64,000 nucleotides of DNA, from contig FPKD01000005.1 in assembly GCA_900119625.1 (NCBI GenBank), positions 104,131 through 168,130 on the forward strand, given 5' to 3'. Position numbers and translations under genes: made by a program. The notes under the pieces were generated by a model, which was given only the letters and a program-made list of their open reading frames with translations, had not been told where the DNA came from and searched no databases. This document shows positions 51,287 to 60,180 of this stretch, piece by piece. The stretch is from Olsenella sp. kh2p3 (GTDB lineage: Bacteria > Actinomycetota > Coriobacteriia > Coriobacteriales > Atopobiaceae). The stretch's first letter is position 1. Each line of letters begins with the position of its first letter.

Positions 51287-51960
51287 TGACGTGCAAAAGG
51301 GTCATTTCGATTGGGGCTCACAGTCTGGACCCAGAGTTGCTCGGGGGGCCGCTCCTTATTAAGTACTCCAAGGCAGGTGCAAAGGTCACATGCGCTAATA
51401 CCGTCATGGGCCGCTTGGAGGGCAACCATTCGCAGGAAGAAAAGGACGCATACCTCGAACAGGTGAAGGAAGAGGCGAGGCTGGCTGCCGCCGACCTAGG
51501 TGGAGATACCAAATGGCTTGGTTACGAGGGCTCGAATATGCCCTCGACGGAGCAGTTCGCCGCAAGGCTCAAGACATGGTTTGAGGAAGAGGGCGCTGAT
51601 CTGGTCATCACGCACTGGCGCGGCTCCATGCATCCCCGTCACATTGCTACTCACGATGCCGTGACCGAGGCGGTGAAGGCGATGAGACGTGAGGGATCGA
51701 GCATTCGGCTTATCTACGGCATGACGTTCGAGGACCTGGTTGGATATACGCCGCAGGCCTACTTCGTGCTCTCGGACGACGAGGTGGACCAGTGGATGAA
51801 GGCCCTAAACGAGTATGCGATTTTCCGTGGGGAGGTGAATGACTTCCCCTATAACCGCTACTATCCGACGAACCTCAAGGTAAGGCAGGTTGAGTCTGGT
51901 TCGGCTGGTCCCACCGTCTGTTATATGTACGCGAGCCTCATTGAGAATCAGCTCTGGTAG
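51286..51960 (+). CDS. PIG-L family deacetylase
   Basis: A 224-residue zinc hydrolase-like protein of the PIG-L/LmbE family that removes acetyl groups from N-acetylglucosamine-type substrates. The first motif, usually AHPDDE, reads GAHSLDPELLG, so the first Asp-Asp pair is altered (S-L-D-P-E). The HxxH part is seen in SMHPRHIATHDAV. GYEGSNMPSTEQ, a variable loop, precedes it. It overlaps the GNAT gene by one base. The pairing of an acetylase and a deacetylase in an amino-sugar operon is notable. Whether the altered first motif is active is open. Confidence 0.85.
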   Translation: MTCKRVISIGAHSLDPELLGGPLLIKYSKAGAKVTCANTVMGRLEGNHSQEEKDAYLEQVKEEARLAAADLGGDTKWLGYEGSNMPSTEQFAARLKTWFEEEGADLVITHWRGSMHPRHIATHDAVTEAVKAMRREGSSIRLIYGMTFEDLVGYTPQAYFVLSDDEVDQWMKALNEYAIFRGEVNDFPYNRYYPTNLKVRQVESGSAGPTVCYMYASLIENQLW

Positions 51961-52001
51961 GCAAAGGCGCGCGATCTACGCAGGCAGGAAGGATAAAGAC
52001 T

Positions 52002-52490
52002 ATGGGAAAGACGTATGTACGTGTGGATGATCGTCTTATCCACGGCCAAACGATTGTTGCGTGGGCGCCGACGCTTGGATTGGAGGAGATTATCGGCGTC
52101 GATGACGTGAGTGCTTCGAATCCAACCCTTCGCAGCATTCTCACCATGGGAGTGCCAAAGCAGTATGAGGCGCACATTGTTACGACGGAAGAGGCGATTG
52201 AGCTTCTTAAGAACGATGACGGCAAGACCCGCCTTGTCATCGTCAAAGTCCCACATAAGCTGACGGAGCTCAAGGATGCAATACGCGGATGCGAGCACGT
52301 CTATCTGGGGAACATGGCCAAGCGCCAGGACACCAACCATCAGGTGACGGGGGCGACTGGGATTTTCTATCTGAGCGATCAGGATATAAGCGAGCTCTCT
52401 GGTCTGGCATCAGAAGGATTCGATATCACGTTCCAGCAAGTCCCCTCTTCATCCTCGACAACATGGGAGGACTTTACCAAAACGGTGTGA
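52002..52490 (+). CDS. PTS mannose-family IIB component
   Basis: A 162-residue cytoplasmic phosphocarrier. It has RVDDRLIHGQTIVAW, in which His14 is the phosphorylated residue of this family. The Rossmann-like remainder (EEIIGVDDVSASNPTLRSIL and HVYLGNMAKRQDTNH) is typical. It passes phosphate to the sugar during transport through the membrane components encoded next. No IIA gene is found in the cluster. ATG 52002 follows GGAAGGA. Confidence 0.93.
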   Translation: MGKTYVRVDDRLIHGQTIVAWAPTLGLEEIIGVDDVSASNPTLRSILTMGVPKQYEAHIVTTEEAIELLKNDDGKTRLVIVKVPHKLTELKDAIRGCEHVYLGNMAKRQDTNHQVTGATGIFYLSDQDISELSGLASEGFDITFQQVPSSSSTTWEDFTKTV

Positions 52491-52550
52491 GGCACGTTCA
52501 CGATGGAGAGCGTTTCCTGGGGCATTGAGGTACATGGAGGTGGTAGTGAC

Positions 52551-53342
52551 ATGTCCGTTCTACAGATGTTTCTAATCGCATTGTTCATTTACCTTGGTTC
52601 TATCGGCTCGATTGTGGGTAACACGATTGGCTGGTACACGCTTGGCAGACCTCTTGTGGCATCTTTCGTTGTGGGGCTCATATTCGGTGACGTCCAAGAC
52701 GCAATGATCGTCGGCATCCCTCTGCAGGTGATGTATCTCGGCAACGTGACGCCCGGAGGTGCCGTTGCGTGGGACCTCTCGTACGCGACCTATATCGGTA
52801 CTACAGGGGCCCTTCTATTTGGCCAGGGCATGGATGCCACAGCCCTTATCGGCGTGGCTACCGTGTTCGCGGGTATTGGAGGACTTGTTGGCCAGCTTGT
52901 GTGGAACGTCACGTATGCGCTGAACATTCCACTCAACCGCGTTGCCGCAAAATATGCTGAGGCTGGAGACACCAAGCGCATGTACGTGCCTAACGTCGTG
53001 CTTGGACAGACCATTGGCTTCATCGGTAGGTTTGTACCCGCGATGCTCATCCTTGGCGGTATGACGGCTGCCAGCACGCAGGCTGACTTCGCGAGTTTCA
53101 TCCCGCCCTACATAACGACGTGCCTCACGATCTTCGGTGGCATGATGGCTGCCCTCGGAATGGGCATCCTGCTCTCGTTCCTCCTGAAGAAGAAGTGGTA
53201 CGTTGTCATCTTCCTTGCCGGCTTCATCCTGGTCACCTACTTCAAGCTCTCGATGATGGGATGCGCGGTTGTCGCCACGATTCTCGCGGTCACCTACTAC
53301 GAGGTTTCCGCGAAGCCGGCCCAGTCTGAGAAGGAGGCCTAG
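52551..53342 (+). CDS. PTS mannose-family IIC component
   Basis: A 263-residue membrane component with about seven to eight segments, forming the sugar channel with IID. The family pattern is seen in FLGSIG-like IYLGSIGSIVGNTIGWYTLG, FVVGLIFGDVQDAMIVGIPL and QVMYLGNVTPGGAVAWD. Start ATG 52551 has GGAGG at 52536-52540. Three bases separate it from the IID gene. The sugar is not predicted from sequence; the murQ neighbour suggests an amino sugar or a MurNAc-containing fragment. Confidence 0.93.
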   Translation: MSVLQMFLIALFIYLGSIGSIVGNTIGWYTLGRPLVASFVVGLIFGDVQDAMIVGIPLQVMYLGNVTPGGAVAWDLSYATYIGTTGALLFGQGMDATALIGVATVFAGIGGLVGQLVWNVTYALNIPLNRVAAKYAEAGDTKRMYVPNVVLGQTIGFIGRFVPAMLILGGMTAASTQADFASFIPPYITTCLTIFGGMMAALGMGILLSFLLKKKWYVVIFLAGFILVTYFKLSMMGCAVVATILAVTYYEVSAKPAQSEKEA

Positions 53343-53344
53343 CC

Positions 53345-54277
53345 ATGAGCGAGGAGATTCAGGCGTCCGAGGAAGCCGCTGGATACCTCAAGATCCACCC
53401 CGAGACGCTCAAGCGCGCATTTTGGAACTGGTTCTTCTGGAATGGCTGCTCGCAGCAGGCAGAGTCCATGCAGGGCATGGCATTCGCTCAGTCGATGGCA
53501 CCCATCATCGACGACCTGTACGAATCCAAGGAGGACAAGGCCGCCGCGCTCAAGCGCCATGTGTCGCTCTTCAACACTGAGCCTCAGGTCGGGTCCATCT
53601 GCAACGGCATCGTGAGCGGCCTTGAGGAGGCCAACGCCAACGGAGCCTGCACGCCCGAGGTGATCGAGTCCGTCAAGGTCGCCCTTATCGGCCCCACCTC
53701 GGCGATTGGTGACTCCCTCTGGGTGGGTACGATCATCCCCATCCTTCTCACCATCTGCATGACCATCTCTCAGTCTGGGGTCAGCTGGCTTGGGCCCATC
53801 GTGTACATGGTCGTCTACCCCGTTGGCACGGCTATAGTCAGTTGGAAGCTCTTCCAGCTTGGCTACAAGGGTGGCCTTGAGGGAATGCAGTCGCTGATGG
53901 CTTCGGGCAAGCTCGACCGCCTGACGAATGCGATGGTTCTCATGGGCCTCATCGTGGTGGGTGCGCTCACGGCCTCCTACGTGACCTGCACCATCCCCTT
54001 CGGCATTGTGGGCGATGTCTTTGACGCCACGACCGGCACCACAACGCAGGCGGTCATCTTCGACACCAACACGATGCTCGACGGCTTCTTCCCCAAGCTG
54101 CTGCCGCTCCTGCTCACACTTTGGATCTATCACCTCTATACGCACAAGAAGTGGTCGCCGCTTGCGATCATGGGCCTCATTCTCGTCCTGGCAATCGTCC
54201 TTACCGCAATCCAGTATCTGACCGGCTATGCAAACGTCCAGGCCGTTGCGGCAGCAGCGGCTGCGGCTGCGGCATAG
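53345..54277 (+). CDS. PTS mannose-family IID component
   Basis: A 310-residue membrane component. The N-terminal amphipathic part (LKRAFWNWFFWNGCSQQAES) and the block ALIGPTSAIGDSLWVGTIIP are characteristic of IID. About four membrane segments follow. The chain closes with nine alanines in succession (QAVAAAAAAAAA), an unusual low-complexity tail. It ends the PTS run and is followed by a strong terminator. Confidence 0.94.
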   Translation: MSEEIQASEEAAGYLKIHPETLKRAFWNWFFWNGCSQQAESMQGMAFAQSMAPIIDDLYESKEDKAAALKRHVSLFNTEPQVGSICNGIVSGLEEANANGACTPEVIESVKVALIGPTSAIGDSLWVGTIIPILLTICMTISQSGVSWLGPIVYMVVYPVGTAIVSWKLFQLGYKGGLEGMQSLMASGKLDRLTNAMVLMGLIVVGALTASYVTCTIPFGIVGDVFDATTGTTTQAVIFDTNTMLDGFFPKLLPLLLTLWIYHLYTHKKWSPLAIMGLILVLAIVLTAIQYLTGYANVQAVAAAAAAAAA

Positions 54278-54329
54278 TGTGTCAGAGTTCGTAGCAGTTT
54301 GCATTATCTTGTAGTAGTTTGCCCCCAGA

Positions 54330-54358
54330 GGGCCCGGACGCTTCGCCCGGGCCCTTTT
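54330..54358 (+). terminator. Intrinsic terminator after the PTS genes
   Basis: GGGCCCGG pairs with CCGGGCCC around a loop containing CGCTTCG, followed by TTTT. It closes the murR-murQ-PTS transcript, although a small gene starts only 17 bases later. Confidence 0.85.
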
Positions 54359-54374
54359 GGAGAGGAGGATTGCC

Positions 54375-54665
54375 GTGGACGAGGGACTCGTAAGCTGGCT
54401 CATCCTAGTTCCCGTTGCCGTTGCCGTTGCCACCTTGCTTCTCGTCCTGGCAAAGCTGAGGGCAAGGGCGCTTGGAGAACTCAGAAATGTCCTGTATGCG
54501 CGCAAAGACCTCGCGCTCTACCTGCGGCTGCTGGACAACCCGCACCTCAGGATTCTGTTCTCTCGACAGTCCCTGCAGGCGCTGCGAGTCGAGGGGATGA
54601 AGTACGCAGAGGGACATTCCTTTCCCCGCAGGGACGGTGCTGGTAGGCACAAGTTCCAATCATAG
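54375..54665 (+). CDS. Small membrane protein
   Basis: A 96-residue protein with one N-terminal membrane segment (about residues 7-29, WLILVPVAVAVATLLLVLA) and a basic cytoplasmic part (RARALGELRNVLYARKDLAL, then YLRLLDNPHLRILFSRQSLQ). The shape is like that of small PTS- or sugar-associated proteins of unknown role. GTG 54375 is preceded by GAGGAGG-type purines at 54361-54368. It lies between the PTS terminator and the GntR regulator gene, in the same direction. Confidence 0.65.
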   Translation: MDEGLVSWLILVPVAVAVATLLLVLAKLRARALGELRNVLYARKDLALYLRLLDNPHLRILFSRQSLQALRVEGMKYAEGHSFPRRDGAGRHKFQS

Positions 54666-54769
54666 ACATTTTTGATTTCTTTGGTCGATGTGCTTGCCAT
54701 CCGCTTTTTCAAGTGGGAATCATTGAAGTTACAGAGACCTTGAATCACATTGCAACGGGAGGAATCTTG

Positions 54770-55504
54770 ATGATGTCCGACGGGAGTGTGGGTGATGCCT
54801 ATCTCGCGAAATACCTCCGCATCGAGTCTGACATCCTGTCGGACATTCGCTCCGGGAAGCTGAAGCCTGGCGACAAGCTGCCTGGTCAGTCCGAGATGAG
54901 GCGCAAGTACGGGGTCTCTGCCATCACTGTAAGGAAGGCCTTCGCGGATCTCATCAGCGATGGCTGCCTTGTAGGCGTGAGAGGTTCGGGTACGTATGTC
55001 GCCAAGCAGCCTATGGTCCGCGGGCTCACGTCCATATCATTTTCTCAGGAGCTTCGCGACCAGGGGTATGAGCTTGGACTTGTCGTCGATTCCATCACAA
55101 GTGTTGAGAATGCTGCCATTTCGAAGCGCCTGGGGGTTGACGACGCGGCGATGCTGACGCGCGTGGCGCGCACTCGTCTGGCAGATGGTGAGCCAGTGGC
55201 ATATCAGGTTTCTTACATGCCGGCTGCGCTGCTATCCGCTAAGCAGGCAGAGGGAATCAGAGAGGATGAATCTTTTTACAAGACGCTCGCTCGTTGCCGC
55301 ATCTATCCTCGGCTTGTTAATGAGAACTACTCGGTTCGCTGCGTTGATGATCAAAATGCCTGCGCGGCTCTCGGTGTGGAACCAGGATATCCGAGCTTCT
55401 TCGTTCGTAGGACGACATATGACGAGAACAACTCAGTAATCGAGTACGCGGAATCCTACTTCAACAAGGACTGGTATTCAGTCACAGTGAACATTCGAGC
55501 GTAG
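54770..55504 (+). CDS. GntR-family regulator with UTRA domain
   Basis: A 244-residue regulator of the HutC subgroup. The N-terminal winged helix has LKPGDKLPGQSEMRRKYGVS and AITVRKAFADLISDGCLVGV, and the C-terminal UTRA domain (LGVDDAAMLTRVARTRLADG, then VIEYAESYFNKDWYSVTVNI) binds an effector, typically a phosphosugar. GGGAGGA at 54757-54763 sets the ATG at 54770. Being the last gene of the locus, it probably regulates the PTS transcript or itself. Two regulators, of MurR and GntR type, thus flank the same catabolic set. Confidence 0.9.
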   Translation: MMSDGSVGDAYLAKYLRIESDILSDIRSGKLKPGDKLPGQSEMRRKYGVSAITVRKAFADLISDGCLVGVRGSGTYVAKQPMVRGLTSISFSQELRDQGYELGLVVDSITSVENAAISKRLGVDDAAMLTRVARTRLADGEPVAYQVSYMPAALLSAKQAEGIREDESFYKTLARCRIYPRLVNENYSVRCVDDQNACAALGVEPGYPSFFVRRTTYDENNSVIEYAESYFNKDWYSVTVNIRA

Positions 55505-55682
55505 TGGGTGCGTCTGAGGACAATAACGCTTGCCGTGCATGTTTCTTGTTGCTCACATCCGCTCCCTAGCCCGCCTGCGATTGTGTTCTTTTGTAAAGTT
55601 TGTCTAACAGCCTAGATTACGGATGATGCTGCTGCGCCTACGTTGAGATGCGTTAGCTCGCGTCGGCCATTATGGCGAATCC

Positions 55683-56443
55683 TCAGAGCAAGTGCAACGA
55701 CTGGCGGTGGTAGACCTCCCAGGGCACTTCCACTTGAGACGCTTGCGTGGTCTCCGGCTGAGTGAATCGTATGCCTCCTGCACCTCGCTGTCGCTGACAT
55801 CGTCGAGACTCTCGCCCTTCGGGAACCAGTCCCTGAGAAGGCCATTGGTGTTCTCGTTGGTGCCCCGCTCCCATGGATGGTGGGGATGGCAGGAGTAGAC
55901 CGGCGCTCCCAGCGCCTCCTGGAGGCCCTCTGCATCCGAGAGCTCCTTGCCCCTGTCGAGAGTGACGGTATGGACGGCCTCTCCCTCGAGCGCCCTCTCT
56001 GTGACCTCGTTGACCTCGGCATGGGCCTTCCTGGCGGCCTTGCCGCCGACAAGGCATCCGCTCATCCTGTCGACCTGGGTGACGAGGCATGCGCCGCCCC
56101 GCCTGCCAGCGACCGTATTGCCTTCCCAGTCGCCTGTCCGGCTCCTGGACGATGTCTCTTCCGGCCTCTCGGAGATGCCATGGGTCATGCGCACCTTGCC
56201 CCCGCGCTCCTGGCCTCCCTTCCCGTGCCTGCGCTTTCCATGGTGCCTGAGCGGCCTTGCGGCCTTCCTGTGCCCCGGAAGCCCGCAGTCTGGGGATCCC
56301 GACCCCACGGCACGGTAGATGGCGGAATCGCTCGCGGCGAGGTCGGGCCGCTCCTCCGAGATGCGGCCCGATGTCTCCTCCGGGGGCCAGCGCCCGTCCC
56401 GCATGGGCCTCACGATCGGCGAGCGCCTCTCGGGTTCGTCCAC
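55683..56443 (-). pseudogene. IS30-family transposase, N-terminally truncated and frameshifted
   Basis: The catalytic core is recognisable: RTGDWEGNTVAGRRGGACLV with the first Asp, VHTVTLDRGKELSDAEG with the second Asp, and HPWERGTNENTNGLLRDWFP with the Glu. The N-terminal HTH of IS30 proteins is missing. Near the end the frame slips, so that KCPWEVYHRQSLHLL continues in another frame. It is therefore a remnant. Confidence 0.85.
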
Positions 56444-56446
56444 GGC

Positions 56447-56530
56447 TGCGTTTGATAGCCTCGAACTTGCGGGTTTAAGCGCGGAAGAGTTTCGGATCTG
56501 AGCATGAAAAATGTTTCAGATCTGGGCATG
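56447..56530. repeat. IS end sequence shared with 47712-47800
   Basis: TGCGTTTGATAGCC...CTTGCGGGTTTAAGCG...GTTTCGGATCTGAGCATG resembles the stretch at 47712-47800. A second GTTTCAGATCTGGGCATG follows at once, giving a tandem 18-base repeat of the kind found in IS21 ends. The IS30 remnant abuts it. Confidence 0.6.
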
Positions 56531-56982
56531 CGGCCAGGCCGACCACCATCGGCCCCTACGCTCCCGGGTGTCTCTGTCGTCCTCCTTTAGGACTCCGTTT
56601 ATTCAGATTCCACATGCCTCCCGAATTCGAGTACGTAGCTATTATTCTGTTATGCGGCAGTAAGTAGGGCGACATGGGCAAGAAGGTAAAAACGAGCAGT
56701 TTGGTGGCGCTCGACTTTGCCTGAAGCAGAAAGGCCGTGGAGTGGATGCCTGAAGTATCAGGAGACGAAGGTTGCTTACGATGGACAAGTTCAAGAGAAG
56801 GCCGAGCATTATCGTCGGGGGGCATGCAGACTCTCGAGCTGAGTCAGACGCACCTCACGTTTGCAACCTACATAATGCCCGTGTGGTGAGTCACATGACG
56901 TCGGTTGCAGACGGCAGGTTTATGCGCTGACGGTTGAGGTGTACGACAGAGGGAAAACGTTCGCGTAAGAGGGGGTGGCACA
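56531..56982. other. Intergenic region without a recognised gene
   Basis: About 450 bases of decayed sequence between the IS remnants and the DUF2806 gene. Short frames such as MGKKVKTSSLVALDFA occur but end quickly. GAGGGGG at 56969-56975 is the ribosome site of the next gene. Confidence 0.4.
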
Positions 56983-57948
56983 TTGGGTAGCTTTTCACCG
57001 AAGGCATCGGCCGAGGCCAATGGAATAAAGATTGAGAATACCTTCAATATTGATGGGGACATCGCCAAAGAATGGCTTTCGAACAAGCTTGGCCCCAAAG
57101 AAGCTCTTCCGATGAACTTTATCGCCAGAACGAGAAGGTCTCTAAACGCTACCAAGTACGAGACCGATATCGCAGGGGCTAGAAGAGTCCGTACACAATC
57201 CATTTGTGACTCGTTTTTACAATACAAGCAAACTATGCCGTCACTGAGCGACAACCAGGCATTCTTCCTTGCAAGCGGTTACATGCTAACGCCTCCCGAA
57301 GCTGACAACGTAACAAAAGTGCTCTCTGATGCCGCGGAATCTGTGGCGCCAGACGTTGATCCTGATGTTCTGGATGATCAGTTCAAGGACGAGTTCATCA
57401 AAGGGTCTGCCTGTGCATACGATGAAGAGGTCAAAGCTCTTTGGGTTAAGCTCTTAAGCAGCGAGCTGACTAAGCCGGGATCCTTCTCAAAACGAACCCT
57501 TGCTGTACTTCAGGATATGTCAAGGGAGGATGCAGATGCCCTCCAAGCGCTGTGCTCATGTTCAGTGTTTATGGATAGGAGAAATCCTACTCCTGTTCTT
57601 ACTGAACTCGATGAGGGCGGCTGGACATACAATCATGGGAGCATAAGCGTCGACCAGTTAAACCTCATGACCTCCTTGGGTCTAGTTGACACGAGCATGC
57701 ACATTAACTACGGTGTGCCTGCAAAGTCGGGGCTGAATGTGTTTACGGAAAACCTCGCGTTTCTCCTTACGAACGATTCCGACGAGATGAAACAAGTAAA
57801 CTTTGGAAGTGCTATCTATACACCCGTTGGAAGGCAGTTGGCGCAACTGTGTTCGCTAGGTATTGCGCCTAAGCTGCCTGATCTTGTAGCGGAAGTGGGC
57901 AAAAAGTTCGAAATGTCTTGTGAGCTGATGCCTTTTCATTTCTCATAG
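56983..57948 (+). CDS. DUF2806-like protein
   Basis: A 321-residue cytoplasmic protein, probably of the DUF2806 family. It contains ALWVKLLSSELTKPGSFSKR followed by TLAVLQDMSREDADALQALC, the pattern of that family, and then a less conserved C-terminal half with LDEGGWTYNHGSISVDQLNL. The family has no known activity, and its members often occur in accessory and defence regions. It starts with TTG 56983 after GGGGGTGG; the first residues are uncertain. AT-rich and isolated between IS remnants. Confidence 0.65.
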   Translation: MGSFSPKASAEANGIKIENTFNIDGDIAKEWLSNKLGPKEALPMNFIARTRRSLNATKYETDIAGARRVRTQSICDSFLQYKQTMPSLSDNQAFFLASGYMLTPPEADNVTKVLSDAAESVAPDVDPDVLDDQFKDEFIKGSACAYDEEVKALWVKLLSSELTKPGSFSKRTLAVLQDMSREDADALQALCSCSVFMDRRNPTPVLTELDEGGWTYNHGSISVDQLNLMTSLGLVDTSMHINYGVPAKSGLNVFTENLAFLLTNDSDEMKQVNFGSAIYTPVGRQLAQLCSLGIAPKLPDLVAEVGKKFEMSCELMPFHFS

Positions 57949-57959
57949 CCCATATGGCA

Positions 57960-58184
57960 CTTCCCCGCATTAACGGAAGCGCACCGTTATCGTCGAAAGT
58001 GAGTATTAGCCCGTACTGGCACTGCGGTTGTCGCGCCTCGGCACCAGCCGGCCGATAGCAGGTTATTGCCTTTCGGCACCGTCCATATTGCGCTTCGGCA
58101 CCGCCTGCTGAAACCAGGCGGCGGGCCCCTCTTGCGGCTGATGGCTCCCTCCCGCCATGTCCCAACGAGGCGAAGGAGGAACGC
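57960..58184. other. Terminal region of the IS21 remnant
   Basis: About 220 bases without a gene. The word CGGCACC recurs (near 58037, 58076 and 58096), and CGTCG-type spacers alternate with it, as in the repeated transposase-binding sites of IS21 ends. Confidence 0.45.
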
Positions 58185-59195
58185 ATGGCAAGGAAGGCCA
58201 GGGCCAGGCCGATGCTGCGGCAGCTGGCCGCAGGGACATCCCGCAACGCGATAGCGAGATCGCTCGGGGTGTCGAAGCACAGCATCCAGGCTGTCGCCGA
58301 GGCGGCAGAGAGGGAGAAGGTCTCCTGGCGGGATGCGGAAGGCATGGAAGGGGGCGGACTCTATTCGAGGCTCTTCCCGGAGAAGGCCGATGCAGCCGAA
58401 TGCGTCTACCCCGATCCTGACTGGGATGCGATCCACAGGGAGCTCAGGAGGACCGGCGTGACGCTCAGGCTGCTGCACGGCGAGTTTGCAGACGCCCTGA
58501 AGGCCGAAGGCAGGCCATGGATGTCCTATGACCGGTTCTGCAAGCGATATGCGGAATATGCCGAGCGGCGCAATGTCGTGAGCAGGGTCGGCCTCAAGGC
58601 GGGAAGGACGCTCGAGGTCGACTGGGCGGGGCCCACGATGCAGCTCGTGGACCCCATGTCAGGCGAGGTGTCGAAGGTGTACCTCTTCGTGGCCGCCCTG
58701 CCATTCAGCAGATACTCCCATGTCGAGCCGACGCTGGACATGAAGCAGGATGCATGGCTGCGCTGCCATGTGCATGCCTTCGCCTTCTTCGGGGGATGCA
58801 CGCCAATCATCGTCCCCGACAACCTGCTCACGGGCGTGAAGAAGCATCCGAAGGAGGGCGAGGTCGTCCTCGACGAGGCATACCGCGAGCTTGCGGCGCA
58901 CTATGGGGCAGCCGTCCTCCCTGCCCGCGTGAGGCATCCGCGCTCGAGATCCGGAGGGGATCCGAGAGGCTCTCGACGCACGCGCTCGTGCCTCCATGCG
59001 CGAGGGACCGCTATTCCACGCATGGGGAGGGCATGCCGGACGGGAAGGCCTGGCAGGAATGGGGTGCGGACGGGATCCGCAGATGGGCGGACCGCATCGG
59101 CCCCGGCTGCCGGGCAGTGGCGGAGCGCGTATTCCAGTCCCATGCATTCGAGGAGCAGGCATTCAATGCATGCCTCGCAGCTTGCTGCGGAAGGT
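58185..59195 (+). pseudogene. IS21 transposase IstA with an internal deletion
   Basis: The first 250 codons read as IstA: MLRQLAAGTSRNAIARSLGV, DPDWDAIHRELRRTGVTLRL, EVDWAGPTMQLVDP with the first Asp, PIIVPDNLLTGVKKHPKEGE with the second, ending at AAVLPARVRHP. The sequence then jumps frame and resumes near the C-terminus as EIRRGSERLSTHALVPP, MPDGKAWQEWGADGIRRWAD and RIGPGCRAVAERVFQS. About 150-200 residues between them, and the istB gene, are lost. Confidence 0.8.
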
Positions 59196-59601
59196 GGAGT
59201 ACACCGATGACACGGAGAAGATTCATCCCATTGCGCTTCATGCTGATGGTAGTCAGCTGCACCTCGCTTTTGAGCACGTCGGGACATGCAAGAACACGTA
59301 CTGGACTTTCCGGCGAGAGTGGAGCTACCTCATGAGTATCGTGCCGTTCGACATACGGCGCTCGGTGCTAAGCGATCCCGTTACCGAGTGGAACATCATG
59401 GTGAGCAGAATGATTAACGGCCAGCTCGCCCCAGTCTGCGTCTACTACGACCTGCGTCTTGCCAACGACGCCATGAAGGATATGGGCATTATGCCATCGC
59501 CGAAGATGAGCGCCGGCAACCGGGAGCTGCTCTCATGCCTCCTCGAGAAGTATGACCTGACGGCTAACCTGAGATCCAGCCAGCTGGAGGGCTCCGTGTA
59601 G
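59196..59601 (+). CDS. Partial gene of unknown function next to the IS21 remnant
   Basis: About 135 codons in one frame (KVEYTDDTEKIHPIALHADG, then FRREWSYLMSIVPFDIRRSV, and MGIMPSPKMSAGNRELLSCL), ending at a stop just before the AbiEi operator. The part reads like real protein, but I cannot name it, and its 5' end seems replaced by the IS element. It is probably a truncated gene; a start at ATG 59170 or 59332 is possible. Confidence 0.5.
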
Positions 59602-59605
59602 CGCC

Positions 59606-59645
59606 TTGGTTGCCAGAACCTCACCAGATATGGTAAGGTTCTGCC
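59606..59645 (+). promoter_or_regulatory. Promoter and palindromic operator of the AbiEi gene
   Basis: TTGGTT at 59606-59611 and TATGGT at 59629-59634 are exactly 17 bases apart. AGAACCTCACCA at 59615-59626 and TGGTAAGGTTCT at 59631-59642 form an inverted repeat with one mismatch that overlaps the -10 box. The ATG follows at 59646 without a ribosome site, so the transcript is probably leaderless. Confidence 0.7.
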
Positions 59646-60179
59646 ATGACACACTACCAGAAGCTCTTCGACATCGCGGCCGACAACTACGGCATCGTCA
59701 CGTCCGCCCAGGCCAAGCGGGAGGGCATCTCCGACAAGGAGATGTCCGCCATTGCCTCGCGCGGCCGCATACGCCGCCTGGGGCGGGGCGTCTACAAGAT
59801 CGTGGACTACATCCCCGTGGAGAACGACCCCTACGCCGAGGCCGTTGCGCTCGTCGGGCTGGGGTCCTACCTGCTAGGAGAGTCCGTGCTCGCGATGCTG
59901 CGCCTCGCGCCCACCAACCCCACGCGGATATGGGTGGCCACGTCCAGGCGCGTGAGGAAGGCCCTGCCGTCCCACATCCGGGTCGAGCCTGCACCCGCGG
60001 GCGTGGAGCCCACTGAGTACGACGGCATCCCCTCCGAGCCCGTGGCCGACGCGATCCGCACCTGCAAGGGCCGCCTCATGCCAGAACGCCTGCGCGACGC
60101 CGCCGCCGAGGCCCGCCGCCAGGGCTACGTCACGGAGGAAGAGGAGAGGGCGCTGCTGGCTTTTGTCGAACGGAGGTAG
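59646..60179 (+). CDS. AbiEi-type antitoxin (type IV toxin-antitoxin family)
   Basis: A 177-residue protein with the AbiEi layout: a short winged-helix N-terminus (DIAADNYGIVTSAQAKREGI, then MSAIASRGRIRRLGRGVYKI) and a C-terminal domain with DPYAEAVALVGLGSYLLGES and PVADAIRTCKGRLMPERL. In known systems AbiEi represses its own promoter through inverted repeats and neutralises the nucleotidyltransferase AbiEii. Here no AbiEii follows; the next gene encodes a large unrelated protein starting one base after this stop. The promoter overlaps a palindrome that is a likely autoregulatory operator. Confidence 0.85.
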   Translation: MTHYQKLFDIAADNYGIVTSAQAKREGISDKEMSAIASRGRIRRLGRGVYKIVDYIPVENDPYAEAVALVGLGSYLLGESVLAMLRLAPTNPTRIWVATSRRVRKALPSHIRVEPAPAGVEPTEYDGIPSEPVADAIRTCKGRLMPERLRDAAAEARRQGYVTEEEERALLAFVERR

Positions 60180-60180
60180 T

